The notes under the pieces were generated by a model. The model was not told where the DNA came from. It did not search any database and was given only the letters and a program-made list of their open reading frames with translations. The position numbers and the translations under genes were made by a program. Below, piece after piece: positions 11,947 through 22,290 of a DNA stretch of 64,000 bases. The stretch spans positions 2,728,001 through 2,792,000 of the forward strand of contig JAOVFP010000002.1 of assembly GCA_025738555.1 (NCBI GenBank). The letters run 5' to 3'. This stretch comes from Cyathus striatus. Its lineage: Eukaryota > Basidiomycota > Agaricomycetes > Agaricales > Nidulariaceae. Numbering within the stretch: position 1 is the first letter of the stretch; every line of letters starts with the position of its first letter.

Positions 11947-12047
11947 AGAAAGAACTTATGATCGCCGAGTTTTGTTGCTAGGACGCGTTACGAATCACCT
12001 GTATCGTATCGCGTATCTTCTAATTTGAATTCCCCTAATTTCAAAGC

Positions 12048-13330
12048 TCAAGAAACTCTACTATGGAAGTTTGATGGAAATTTACAACCATTGTTTAGTA
12101 CTGCGGAAGAAGAAATCCAGCAACTCTCCCCCAACGCAGTCTCTAATTCTCCTACTAGTAAACCGCTCGCGACATTTCTGATGAATGAGCGACCCCTACA
12201 AATCAACATCCCTTTCTTACATCTCGTCAGTATGACATTCATCCTACACTGCTGCGAGAGAAAGCCGAGTTTCTCAGAGCGTACAAGAGAGACGATAATG
12301 AAGTCCGCGTCATTTCCTACAGCACGTACTCATTCATAGAAGATGCAGTTAACGTTAGTACTTACCTTGGAAAGAATCGACATTGAAACATGTGTCTTCG
12401 TTTGGTATTTTCGCGCCTTGAAGAGCATTCTCCAAAGCGGCGCGTTGTGGATCGTATGGGGTAATTATCCTGTACGATAATCCACGCAACTCTAAACTCT
12501 TTCCTAGTGCGACCACTATTTTGACTTCTTCATCGTTCTATGTTTCCCTCGCTTAGATTTACTAGCCAGTAAAACATCACTCACCCGCCAGCTCTTTCCA
12601 TGTCTGATCCTCGGCCACTAGGAACATCTATGATTCTATAACAAGAGTAACCTTTTCCGATATAAAGTCGTTACATTATCACCAGGTCTAGACACATAGG
12701 CGGTAGACCTACATTGCGTGTCCAGAAGGACTGCAGACGGGAGTAAATGTCGCACTTGAAATATATTCTTTAACCCGTCAATATCACTTTATCCATAAGG
12801 AGACACTGCGATGGTGGTTGATAAGCACCAAGGCGAAATAAACCATCCTAGACCCACATTGCTTGTCACTGCCGATAAAAACAAGCTTCACAATGGTTTT
12901 CTGAAAGCGATGGAACATCGGAAAATAATCACCGACCTCGATTTTGCTAGCCTCGTCGATGAGAATTTGAGAACTACTATATAGGTGATCATGCGAAAGT
13001 ATGCTGAGAGTACACAATATGACTCTGTGACCTCGTAAATAGCTCTCCGCCCCTAGAATACTAGGTTTGAAAACATCGGATCGAATTAGATACCTTAATA
13101 TCTTTTCATACATATGCGCATGCCTATAAATTGAATGTCAGGAAAGAAAGAGTACTACACATTGTCATTGGCTTACCAATCGTGATGAAAATCTTTCGAT
13201 ACAAGGATATTAGATTTATAACAACCGACATCTGTAATTTTTTCAGCAATTTTCTTAACTGCGGCGTTCGACTGTGCCAAACCACAGGGTAATCGCCCAG
13301 TTAATCTTTGAGCTACTGTTTTTCAGTTGG
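12048..13330 (-). pseudogene. SF1 (UPF1/DNA2-like) helicase relic 2, 3' part
   Basis: On the minus strand the sequence starts abruptly near 13330 and reads NAAVKKIAEKI and VSKDFHHDW. It continues with ILIDEASKIEVGDYFPMF (Walker B) and VFIGSDKQC (motif III). After frame breaks it ends with DFIIVSLVRSEKLGFLS and RMNVILTRCKKG, the motif V/VI region of SF1 helicases. The N-terminal half, including Walker A, is missing, the complement of relic 1. The two relics overlap from motif Ib to III and differ there, so they come from different gene copies. Motif VI reads QQCRMNV where QRRMNV is usual. I infer a pseudogene. Confidence 0.7.
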
Positions 13331-13925
13331 TTGTGCAAGGTGCTACTAGTAACAGGTACCTCGGGAGGATTACGATTGAACAAATACTTTGGGGGTTTGT
13401 GGAGGGTATATTTGAGTTTGACTGAGGGGAGGAAAGAAAAGAGGCGATGACTGGTGGCTTGCAGGTATTAGATGGGGGGAGGAGCAAATAATAGAATGCA
13501 CAGACTGAGAGAGTCTGGAACTGTGGGGTAATGATTGAAGTACTTATTGTCGAGCGAAGTGCAAGCGGTCTGGTCATTCCCGAGACTTACAAGAGATATA
13601 TAAAAATCTATGAATCTTTCCGAGTCTGGCTAGCAGAGGCTATAAATTTGACGAGATGAAAGAACGGGAAGTTGCGAGTCGCGACGTTTGAACGTTGAGC
13701 AGGTGAGTATATATTTGGCCCTATTTACTAGGAGCTTCTAGAGTCTCAATGAAACGCGTCGGCGATCACGCCTGGTCCCGCTCTCCCATTAAGGAGGTCG
13801 AAATCATTCACGCGATTCATCATTAATCATTCCAGCCAATTCAATCCCATCTATTTTCTTCAGCTAATAATCTACGTTAGTTGTCTCCACGTATACTTAC
13901 ATGTACGGAAGGGTATCCAAAATTA
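13331..13925. other. Intergenic, no convincing gene
   Basis: A plus-strand piece at 13324-13427 looks like a last exon behind a TTTTTCAG acceptor, but no upstream exons were found. The rest contains an AT-rich TATATAAAA near 13600 and nothing recognisable. It serves as the 3' side of the acetyltransferase gene on the minus strand. Confidence 0.4.
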
Positions 13926-14675
13926 TCAGTTCTCCTTCAACCTCTCCAGCTCCTTCCTAACATCCATCACCTCCCGCTCAATAATCTCCAACCTCCTCCT
14001 CAACTCGATCTCTCCCTCCTCCCCATTCTCTCCTCTAAGTCTTTGTACAACCCTCGCAGGATTCCCAGCAACAACAACATACTCTTCCACATCCCTCGTA
14101 ATAACTGAACCGGGACTCACCACCGCGCCCCGCCCAATCGTCACCCCAGGAAGCACTATCGAATTCCCACCGATATCACAATCCTCACCGACTACAATTT
14201 CCTTTCCGAACTCCGGGCCATTAGCCCCGTTGCGCAATTTCGCATCGAGCACATGTCCACCCGCGAAAAAGGACACATTCGGCCCGACGAGCGTGCGCGC
14301 CCCGATACGTATGTACGTCGAGTCGATGAATGAGCAGTTATGTCCTATCTTTACCCCTTTTTCTAGCCTTATATGTAACCCGTAGTCGCAGTGGAGCGGG
14401 GGCTCGACAACTGGTTGGATTTGGAGCTCGGCGTCGGGGGTTGACGATGGGAGATGGGGGAGCCCGAAGACGCTGTTTAGCAGGTTTATGCGGGCGAGTA
14501 AGGGGAGGGACGTCGCGGTGTTGTTGTATTCGTGGAAGAGCTGGACGCATTCTTCGCGAACTTTTCTTAGTGTTGGTGTGATTGCGGTGTAGAGGTCCCC
14601 GCGGAGCATGAGGGCATATTGAGGGTCTGTGGTAGGGTCGGTACGGGTCGCACTTGTGAAGTTGGGATCGGACAT
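13926..14675 (-). CDS. Maltose/galactoside-type O-acetyltransferase (Mac + hexapeptide repeat), copy A
   Basis: A single intronless frame of 249 residues. Residues about 18-75 match the Mac (maltose acetyltransferase) domain, with DPQYALMLRGDLY and YNNTATSLPLL. The rest is a left-handed beta-helix of hexapeptide repeats ending in GNPARVV, the usual close of the LbH core. The likely catalytic His is in FFAGGH. Such enzymes move acetyl from acetyl-CoA to a sugar or similar hydroxyl, and the acceptor here is unknown. A charged helix of about 35 residues rich in Glu and Arg forms the C-terminus. Copy B at 25273-26019 is a close paralogue in inverted orientation. The 5' flank of both copies is also similar, and FunK1 lies just upstream in both. 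The frame is intact. Confidence 0.9.
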   Translation of the reverse strand: MSDPNFTSATRTDPTTDPQYALMLRGDLYTAITPTLRKVREECVQLFHEYNNTATSLPLLARINLLNSVFGLPHLPSSTPDAELQIQPVVEPPLHCDYGLHIRLEKGVKIGHNCSFIDSTYIRIGARTLVGPNVSFFAGGHVLDAKLRNGANGPEFGKEIVVGEDCDIGGNSIVLPGVTIGRGAVVSPGSVITRDVEEYVVVAGNPARVVQRLRGENGEEGEIELRRRLEIIEREVMDVRKELERLKEN

Positions 14676-15062
14676 TGGGGATTAGAATGGTGAAGCTGAA
14701 GGATGGTGGGGTGGAAGGAGGCATGAAGAGGTAAGAGGCACTTAATACTGGATTCCACGACGGTCATTATTGCCGATTGTGGTCTATTTTTGTTCGGCGA
14801 CCCTCTATAGCTAAATCGGTGACAATCTTTGTGCAAGCGCTTTGGTAACCTCGAAGATGCGAAGGGGAGCCCGGTGAAGAAGATAAGCTTTGAACCAGGG
14901 TATGGGATGGTGGTATGTAAGCGGTCTCGTTTCCAATCAACGCAAGCATACGCTCACTTATATTCAGTGATAGTAATATACATACATGCAGTAGAAAGAT
15001 CGCAACATCAACGAGCTACGTACATAATACATAACTACTCACCATACAGGATGCAATAGACA

Positions 15063-17398
15063 CTATGAAAGAAAAGCATGCACGTCTTCAGGAGTTGTAA
15101 GCTTAAATTCAGCTATCTTCATCACAGTATCATAAAGCTTCGCATCATCGATCTCCAGAGCCGCCATCTCGTAAAGTACTTGAAGAAGCAGTAAACACAC
15201 TTGCCAGGTGGCCGTGAAAGGGCGCGGTACATTCTTCCAATACCGCCGCTTGGCTTTCATCACGGTAGAATCCTTGGCAGCGCCAACAATTCTGGAGTCA
15301 CTCGAGTGCCAAGAATCCAGTTCGCTAGGAAGGTCTACTTTGAAGCAAATCCATATTATGGCCCATATAAAAGATTCAACTTCATGACGGTATAGTCTTT
15401 GTCCATTGAGATAATATGGATCGTCAAGGAGCTCGCGGGCCATGAAAGGCATGGTCCCAGTACGTTCAGCCCCATGACCTTCCTGCTTGACACCGTTTAC
15501 AAGGATACCGCCCCGTACAAAAGCAAGATCCCAATCATTGAGAACACCACAATTATTCTGAGGATCCCACATCAGATTCCAAACACTGATATCACCATGC
15601 TCAGTATCCTTGTTCCACAGAGCATAGTGACCTAATATAACGTCAATATTAAGGATCATGCAAAGGATGATTAAATAAAAAGACATACATTTGAGGCATT
15701 GAACCCAACCTTGGAGTACCTGGCGTTGATCCTCAATCTTGTGTAAGGGAACAAGCTTGCGGAATAGAAGGAGTCGAAGAACGCGCTTTTGGAGTCCCCT
15801 TCTGCAGGTTGAACACCAAGTTCCCGAAGGATATTACCAGTATTAGAAGAAGGAACGTCAATCGACGCAAGGAGTGGCGGAAGGCTCTTGATCAATTCAG
15901 ACTCTTCTGATAGTTTTCTTTTATTATTTTCAATAATATGTGCTTCATTCAGCCGCGTCTGTTCTGGCCAGTACGCTTTAATAACCAAATCTTTCTCAGA
16001 ACTAGTCCAAGCATCTAAAATTCTGGTTGCTCCGCTTTGTAATACAAGCTCTGGAGAAGATACGTGTTTTGTGTTCAGTGTACTGACCATAGCCTCCATG
16101 TTGTTGCCAAAATTGATCTTCGCAGGTTTCAGATATCCGCCTCTCTCTATGAACATGGAAGGGAGCGCAAGTACAGGATCCACTCCCCAGTCGGCCATAC
16201 CGAATCGTTGAAGTGCGAGCAGTAATGCAATGAAGTATGGCGCATCTTCAACGAAGTTGAGTCCACTGCTTTGAATGGCGTTTTGGCGGTCATACCACCA
16301 TATCCAAAGAACGTCGTCTAATATTGAGTAATTAGAATGGTAACAATTTATGGCACGAATGGATCAAGACTCACCAACCACAAGAAAACTAAGGGAGTGT
16401 ACACAATAGATACCCGAGAGAACATTTTGTATCCATATAAAGCATTCTGATAATTGGGCTCAAGCTTTTTAGCATTGGACGCGAATTTTGTTCTTTTTGC
16501 AGACGGAGTTGTGGTACAATCATCATCCATAGCTGATCGCTTGTTGGAATCGTCCGCGGGATACCTGGTGGAAGCTCCTTCGTTCGACCGACTCGGACTC
16601 GACGAAACAGGGTTAACCAGTGACTGCTCTGCAAGGCCAGTCGCGGGATTGTCGTCAGTGTAGAGATCGGTGACACTCATTTTATTGCTCTTCAGTATGG
16701 GACCGTCTGGAAGGAAGACGTGCTTCCTGGGGTCCTTTTTGCTGTATCTGTCAGGAGCAGTTGAAAATCCCCCGTTTCCAGTGAGTTTGAGTTCCCATGT
16801 AGTAAGAATTTCTGTCCATTTAAATGCTTCTGCGTCCAGGAGACTCTCAGATACCATAATAAAATCGGGACTGCATTTAGCGGCCTCCTCCTCATCGAGG
16901 GCTTCATGAAGATGAACCACCATCTTGGTGTCGAGTCTATGTAACCTTGGGTTGAACTCCGAGAGGTCCTTAAGTTGAGGAAATTTCGCCTTTTCTGCTT
17001 CTAATGCAACTAGAAGCCTGTTCATAAAATTGCTGAAAGACTCGAACCTGGTCTTTTCGTCCGTTCGTGGGCCTGAGAAACTACACAGAATAAGATAGCG
17101 CCTCGAATTTTGCTATCCAATGCACTTACTATTCATTAAGCTCCGCTTGTGCGATTTGCTGAAATTTACTACTGTTGCAGTACTCTACACAGTTTTCAAG
17201 GACTCCATCGAGAAAGGAGTCATCGTCTATAGGATTGGCAGCACATCTGTTGAGCAGAACCTTCAGCACGTCAAGAAATGAAACCTGAACACGGTGGTAG
17301 AACATCGTGTTGTCTTCCGTGGGCTCCAGTGGGTCCCGATTCCCGACGTGGTTGTGTGATCCGAATCGTGATCGCCTGCTAGTCACTACTGCAACACA
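15063..17398 (-). pseudogene. FunK1-type protein kinase, copy A, frame-broken and 5'-truncated
   Basis: Exons on the minus strand give, in order, an N-terminal helical region (RVQVSFLDVL..CAANP), a middle region (MNRLLVALEAEKAKFPQLKDL) and the kinase domain. The catalytic loop is HGDISVWN and the DFG-equivalent is LNDWDLAF. FunK1 kinases are an expanded family of mushroom-forming fungi with no settled role. Compared with copy B, one base is missing at about 15785-15790, in an AAAA run of the coding strand, and another near 16411-16420. Each shifts the frame. At the 5' end homology stops at 17398, where a scrap of acetyltransferase sequence is fused. The 3' half from 15063 to 15686 is otherwise open and well conserved. 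I read it as a pseudogene, or possibly a gene damaged by sequence errors. Confidence 0.7.
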
Positions 17399-17431
17399 AC
17401 GTCGCGGTGTTGTTGTATGCGTGGAAGAGCT
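17399..17431 (-). repeat. 33-bp stray copy of acetyltransferase coding sequence
   Basis: The plus-strand bases 17399-17431 match 14510-14542, inside the acetyltransferase copy A, with one mismatch. On the minus strand they encode the LFHAYNNTAT stretch of the Mac domain. The scrap is fused to the 5' end of FunK1 copy A, about 2.7 kb from its parent and in the same orientation. Confidence 0.8.
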
Positions 17432-17532
17432 ACTGTATATACATAAATGCTTACTACGATCGTCGCTACTTGCCGCATCCTCTCTTTATAGTGCAATCAA
17501 GTATATAACTACAAGGGTCAATGCTTTCTACA

Positions 17533-18571
17533 TTAATGTGAAGCGCTGATAGAATGTGCTTCAGGGTCAGCAGCGCGGAAGGAAATGGGAGTATCGGTGT
17601 ATATCTCATCGTCATGTATCCATGCCTTTCCTTGTGCAACACGAAATATAGTAAGAAATGCCGCTATAGCCTGTTAATTGTGTTGTTAGTAGAAAGGATA
17701 AAGAATTTACCGAATTTACCTGAACGTAGCCAAGCAACTGCAGCGGCAAATTCGTAAGTTTACTTCCCAGTGCAAATGGTATGAGGAAAAATAAGTCAAA
17801 CACGACTATTATTGCTGCTGATTCTATCAACATAGAGACAATACGGGAGATTGGCAAGCATTGGTTCTCTGGAGACTGTTCGCGGAGGCGTCTTTCATGG
17901 CGGTAGAGATGGATTGAGATTATCGCCGTCACAGTGATATTAAGTACAACATTGATAGCAAATTCAATTTGCACGAATATAAGCTGAAGAGGTAACTGGC
18001 TTTTTGCCAGACCTGGCATCCCGAATGCTATTGATATAATTAGCACGATTTAATACAAGCAATAAGCTTCAAATAACACCAGTGAGAGCAAGAAGGAGAA
18101 TCACAGGGATAGTTCTGAGTAAGATCCTGTATCTTCGACTGTGAGGTCGTAGAACCATAAAGCAACGCCAAACCTAAAGGCGTTATTTTCTTATAAATGA
18201 GGGAAATACAATGTAAATCATACCAGAAGAGAATCTACAATGCGTACCCCTGTAAAACCAGCAAAAAGTCCAACATATCCAATCCCATTAACAGGAAAAC
18301 CTGTACTTTTGTTGTGAAGGTATCCCCACAGCGTAATGATGTCTGAGACAAATGTCACTGTGAAAATTATCCAGACCACCGATACGAAGGTAATGAGCCT
18401 GTAATACTTTCTTTGTCGATCTTTCTTTAACAGTTTTATAAGAAGATAACAGCAAACACAGTATAACGTTGATGCTATCCCGTATGCTACTCCGCCAAGT
18501 ACAGCACCTAGGAGGGAAATATCAAGAGAGGTACTATCTCCAAAGAGGACTGAGGATGGATCAGTGGGCAT
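17533..18571 (-). CDS. Seven-helix membrane protein of unknown function
   Basis: Four exons on the minus strand join in phase. The first spans about 117 residues and the last ends at a TAA at 17533-17535. The protein starts MPTDPSSVLFGDST and shows about seven hydrophobic stretches. Examples are AVLGGVAYGIASTLYCVCCY, LITFVSVVWIIFTVTFV, the TIPVILLLALTAFGMPG region and MLIESAAIIVVFDLFFLIPF. Basic loops lie on one face, and a short hydrophilic tail follows. This layout fits the large group of uncharacterised 7-TM proteins of agarics (DUF6534-like), so the fold is likely a plasma- or endomembrane receptor-like bundle. I cannot name a ligand. It lies in the axis of the inverted FunK1-acetyltransferase duplication but is itself single-copy here. 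All splice phases agree and no break was found. Confidence 0.75.
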
Positions 18572-18949
18572 ATTTGCATAAAGATCAGATTTGCTACGTG
18601 CTCATATATATAACATAGCTAGTTGGAAGGTTCGTGGAGCACTCGACCTAATATCAGTGCCAGAAGCCGTAAGGTAAGAAGAAATCAGATACATCAACAA
18701 GAAGGCTGTGTCCAACGCAACGATTATAATAGACAGGAACTTGGTTTCAGTGATTGGTCGACTAGATATAGTACAATGTTGGGATCATTCACAGCGGAGA
18801 AGAAGTCCAAGTCGGTAAGTCAGAGTCAGAGGGTTCGGTAAGCAGCATGCAGGTAGTTGAGATTGAGATCACAGAGCATGCACATTCAAGTTCCAACGAT
18901 TCTGTATCACTTAACAAGGACTAAATGTCGAGCACCCGAAGAGCAAAAT

Positions 18950-19480
18950 CTAAAGTACCTGACAGCGTAAATAACTCGCCTGATGAACATTGGACATGAT
19001 GAAATGCGTTGGAAATGGGAGTTGGGACGTGAGAAAATAAACACACTTACTATTCATTAAGCTCTGTGTGTGCAATTTGCTGAAAGGTATCACTGTTACA
19101 GAATTCCATGCAGTTGTAAAGGACCCATCAAGCAAGGAATCGTCGTCTACAGGATTGGAAGTACATCTCCTGAGAAAAACATTCAACAAGTCCAGAATGA
19201 AACCTGAACACGGTGGTTGAACATCGCGTTGTCTTTGCGTTGTCTTCCGTAGTTGAACCATTAGGATGAATCACAAGTGTGCTTGTGCAAAATCCCGTTC
19301 TTGTGATACTTGCGGTGGGTGTATTGAGTTCAGAAGCAGTTCACTGGACGCAGTCTCCGTCGATCCGTCGATGATAGTTCAAGTTGGGCCCAGTGCCAGT
19401 GGATCCCGGTTCCTGAAGTGGTTGTGTGGTCCACGTGATCGCGATCCAGAAGATATTACAGGCGCCTAGTTTTGAGCACA
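18950..19480 (-). pseudogene. FunK1 5' fragment, third copy
   Basis: On the minus strand this block repeats the first part of FunK1. It has the DHVDHTTTSG-like start, then HRVQVSF, the NVFLRRCTSNPVDDDSLLDG region and FQQIAHTELNE. It stops at the conserved GAATAGTAAGTG exon-intron junction that copies A and B also show. The frame is broken more than once and the kinase domain is absent. The fragment lies between the two arms of the inverted duplication and points the same way as copy A. It is a remnant only. Confidence 0.7.
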
Positions 19481-19860
19481 TGTAGATTGTTATCACGTCA
19501 TCGGATTCTTTAGCGCTTCCTGCTCGTCCCAAGTCCTGCTCCAATCCATTTCAGTTGTACTCATAATCGACATAGCCGCCACAGCTATGCAAACTTTATT
19601 CTCTTTCAAAAAAACCAACCCCAGTTGTCCGAATGAGCTTCGCAGTAATCGACCGACACCAACTTCCAAGCACCGGACCTTGGATCATAGGATGTCTGTC
19701 ATCCAAATCTCGCAGAGCCCGCTCCATTCCAATAGGTGGGGACTAGGCAGACCATATGATCTACATCCTGATCATCCGAAACGCGTCTAGTCTAGTCTCT
19801 TAGACCCCTGCATTCGGATAATTCTCCCCGTAATTTCAATTCCCCGACCAGCTTGAACTG

Positions 19861-19867
19861 TATAAGA
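19861..19867 (+). promoter_or_regulatory. TATA-like box of the small secreted protein gene
   Basis: TATAAGA lies 57 bases upstream of the ATG at 19924, a plausible core promoter distance for a short 5' leader. Confidence 0.4.
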
Positions 19868-19923
19868 AGGCTAGAGCGAGGGAGGAATGTGCAAGAATTC
19901 ATTCTTCCCCATAATATTGCAAT

Positions 19924-20737
19924 ATGCGTACTTTTACTTTCGTATCCCTTCTTTCTGCTGTTGGGGTAGTGCTCGCTTCGCCCCCTTATGATATCCGCGA
20001 GATGGAGTCGCGACAGGCAGTGGATAATATTGTGTATGTGACGGATGCGTCCAAGTTTTGTATGATCATGCCCCGGTACGTCCTCTTTTACATCTTTACT
20101 TAAACTACCCCAACTCAAACTGCGATATGTAGCAATGCAAAGACAAACATAGGAGATAGCGAATACCCAGGCGGGACGAAGACATACTGTTCCCCCGCTG
20201 GACGGTATTCCTCCCAACAAGGCCAACTCCCTGCCGATTTCTGGAGTAACGTTGCTTTCAAGTCGGGAACTAGTTCCCGAGGGACAAGGTATGCCCAGTG
20301 TAAGCCCCCCTCTCATTCTCATATCTGCGTGTGTGCATTGACATTGGGACAGTGACCGGATGTATACGACCTGAGAAGCTGAGTCGCCTTAACGCGAACG
20401 ATGGTGGAGGACAGTACGATTCGAGCGGTGGTGATGGTGGGATGGGAAACCCTCAGGGGAGTGTGTGTCTCGGGTGCGTTCCCTTCACTTCTTGTTATCT
20501 TGCTTGGGCTAATGGTATGTTAGGTACAATCACTACGTAGAATTAGTTGAGCCTGATGTGAAACGCGCGTGCATCAAGTGCTGCGATAATTACGACGATT
20601 GCCCACTTAATAAAGGTTAGTTTCTACCCCTTAGTTGTAATATGCGTACTTGACAGTGGATCACGTTTGTAGATACCTCAGGATGCCGACTGTTGTTCCC
20701 GGAAACTACTTTAACTGCAATTAGTATGCACGATTGA
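19924..20737 (+). CDS. Small secreted cysteine-containing protein, unknown function
   Basis: Five exons joined by four introns give about 180 residues. A signal peptide (MRTFTFVSLLSAVGVVLA) is followed by VYVTDASKFCMIMPR, GGTKTYCSPAGRYSSQQGQL, a TGCIRPEKL segment, a Gly/Asp loop and CIKCCDNYDDCPLNKD. The Cys pattern and the SVCLGYNHYVELVEPDVKRAC block resemble a widespread agaric family of secreted proteins of unknown role. That is from memory, without a search. The last exon is odd. In the phase set by splicing it reads CRLLFPETTLTA and ends at 20735-20737. One base forward it would read PTVVPGNYFNC and stop at 20724, which looks more like the family. One base seems to be missing in the GCCGAC run at about 20686-20690. 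Confidence 0.7.
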
Positions 20738-22290
20738 AGATAACTTGAAACGAAACGAGAGAGCTATGATTTTGCTACGATGACCCAGAACCCAGGACGA
20801 TTTCTCGGACTATGAACACCTTACGAACTTCAATAGCACTTAATAATTACATATGTACTACTTCTCGAGCATAAATACGAGTCTACGAGTAATAAATATG
20901 ATACATTGGTTGATCCTAAACTGAGAGATTGAGAGCCGTTGAAGACAGGGGAGGTTATAAACGCAGATAAGATTAGATAATATTTTGATTCATACTATCA
21001 ATCGACATCTAAAAGTCAAATAGATATCAACACCTTGCAAGTTTGCAACCTCCACGAGCTGGCAGGACTCCGACCGCACGACGAGTGTCACTGACTTTTA
21101 TTTATGCCATAAACCAAGATCAATATACTGGCGGGGTCTAGGGATAAGTACGCTACTAACTACGTAGACCTCCGGGCCGTGTTTTCCTGTCCCCCAGCCG
21201 CCAGGGCCATCGCCCATCGCCACACTTGCTCACATAATTCTAATCAGAAGCGCACATTATTCCCCTGTTGTTGTAGCTTTCCTAACTGGTTACGCCTACC
21301 CTCGGAGACCGGATGCTGTGTTATTTGCGAGTGGAATTTGAGTGGGTCTTAGGAACCGGGTCGTATGAGACTTCTACTAGCAAGGAGTAGTCTGACTATT
21401 ATGTTAGGAATATAAGCATATGACATGTCAGTCTCAAGATACTGAATTTACATTGGGCATTATATCTCCGGAATATTACCTTTGAGCTCGAACAGCTTTC
21501 CTGTACCTTTATTGTCTATATATCTATATCAGGACCAGTCAAAGCGAAACATGAGAGCTACAGCTACCACTGATAAAAGATCTTCTCTTCTATTGCATTG
21601 CTGTTACTAACCCGCTGATCGGGAGGGTCTTGTACTAGCTGGGACCTTTGGCTTCATGCCCATATATTCTGAAGATTTGATGTACCCCATAGAGTCATAG
21701 GCAATCTTAACTTTCTCTGGAGCTCTTTTTTACTTTTTGATATTTTCTAATGTTAAATCGATTAGAATTACAGCAATCGCAGTGAATGTAACGTGATTGT
21801 TAGTGATTTTTCGAGTTCAAAACTTTCGACAATCTCACGCATCAGCCGTGAGTGCTGAGTTTCCGAGTCCAAGGTCCGTTAAACCATGCTGCATCTTCGA
21901 CATCTATCAAAATTGATAGTTAGTTGTTCAGATCCAGGGTGCAAAATATATCGGCAAATCTTCCTCATTGTTCTTTTAGATTTTCCTGATAAATTCGTTG
22001 TGGGTGTGATGGGGGGGCGACTTCCTTATGTTTACATAGATGGCATTGTAATTTAACTGTCTCGGAAGAAATACAATGATACAATGCAAAAATAGTCCTA
22101 TACGTGGTCGTTCATTTTCTAGCGTGCATACCTTGTGCATGCTATAAAAGCGAGTACATATCATACAGGTTTTGCCCAACTCGCGCCCTACTACTTACTA
22201 GTGCCACTCTTAACTTGTTACAACTTTCACATTCCAACTTTCCTCCCATAGTACATCAAGCAAGCTTCAACTCTCAGTCAGCACACTATC
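20738..22290. other. Intergenic, no recognisable gene
   Basis: The stretch holds no frame with recognisable motifs on either strand. It contains the 3' flank of the secreted protein gene and the promoter side of FunK1 copy B. A CT- and AT-rich leader precedes the ATG at 22291. I see no repeat. Confidence 0.5.

Noticed and set aside
13324..13427. Plus-strand exon-like frame (VVQGATSNRYLG) behind a TTTTTCAG acceptor
   Set aside because: No upstream exons, start or family match could be found. It is probably a chance frame next to the helicase relic.
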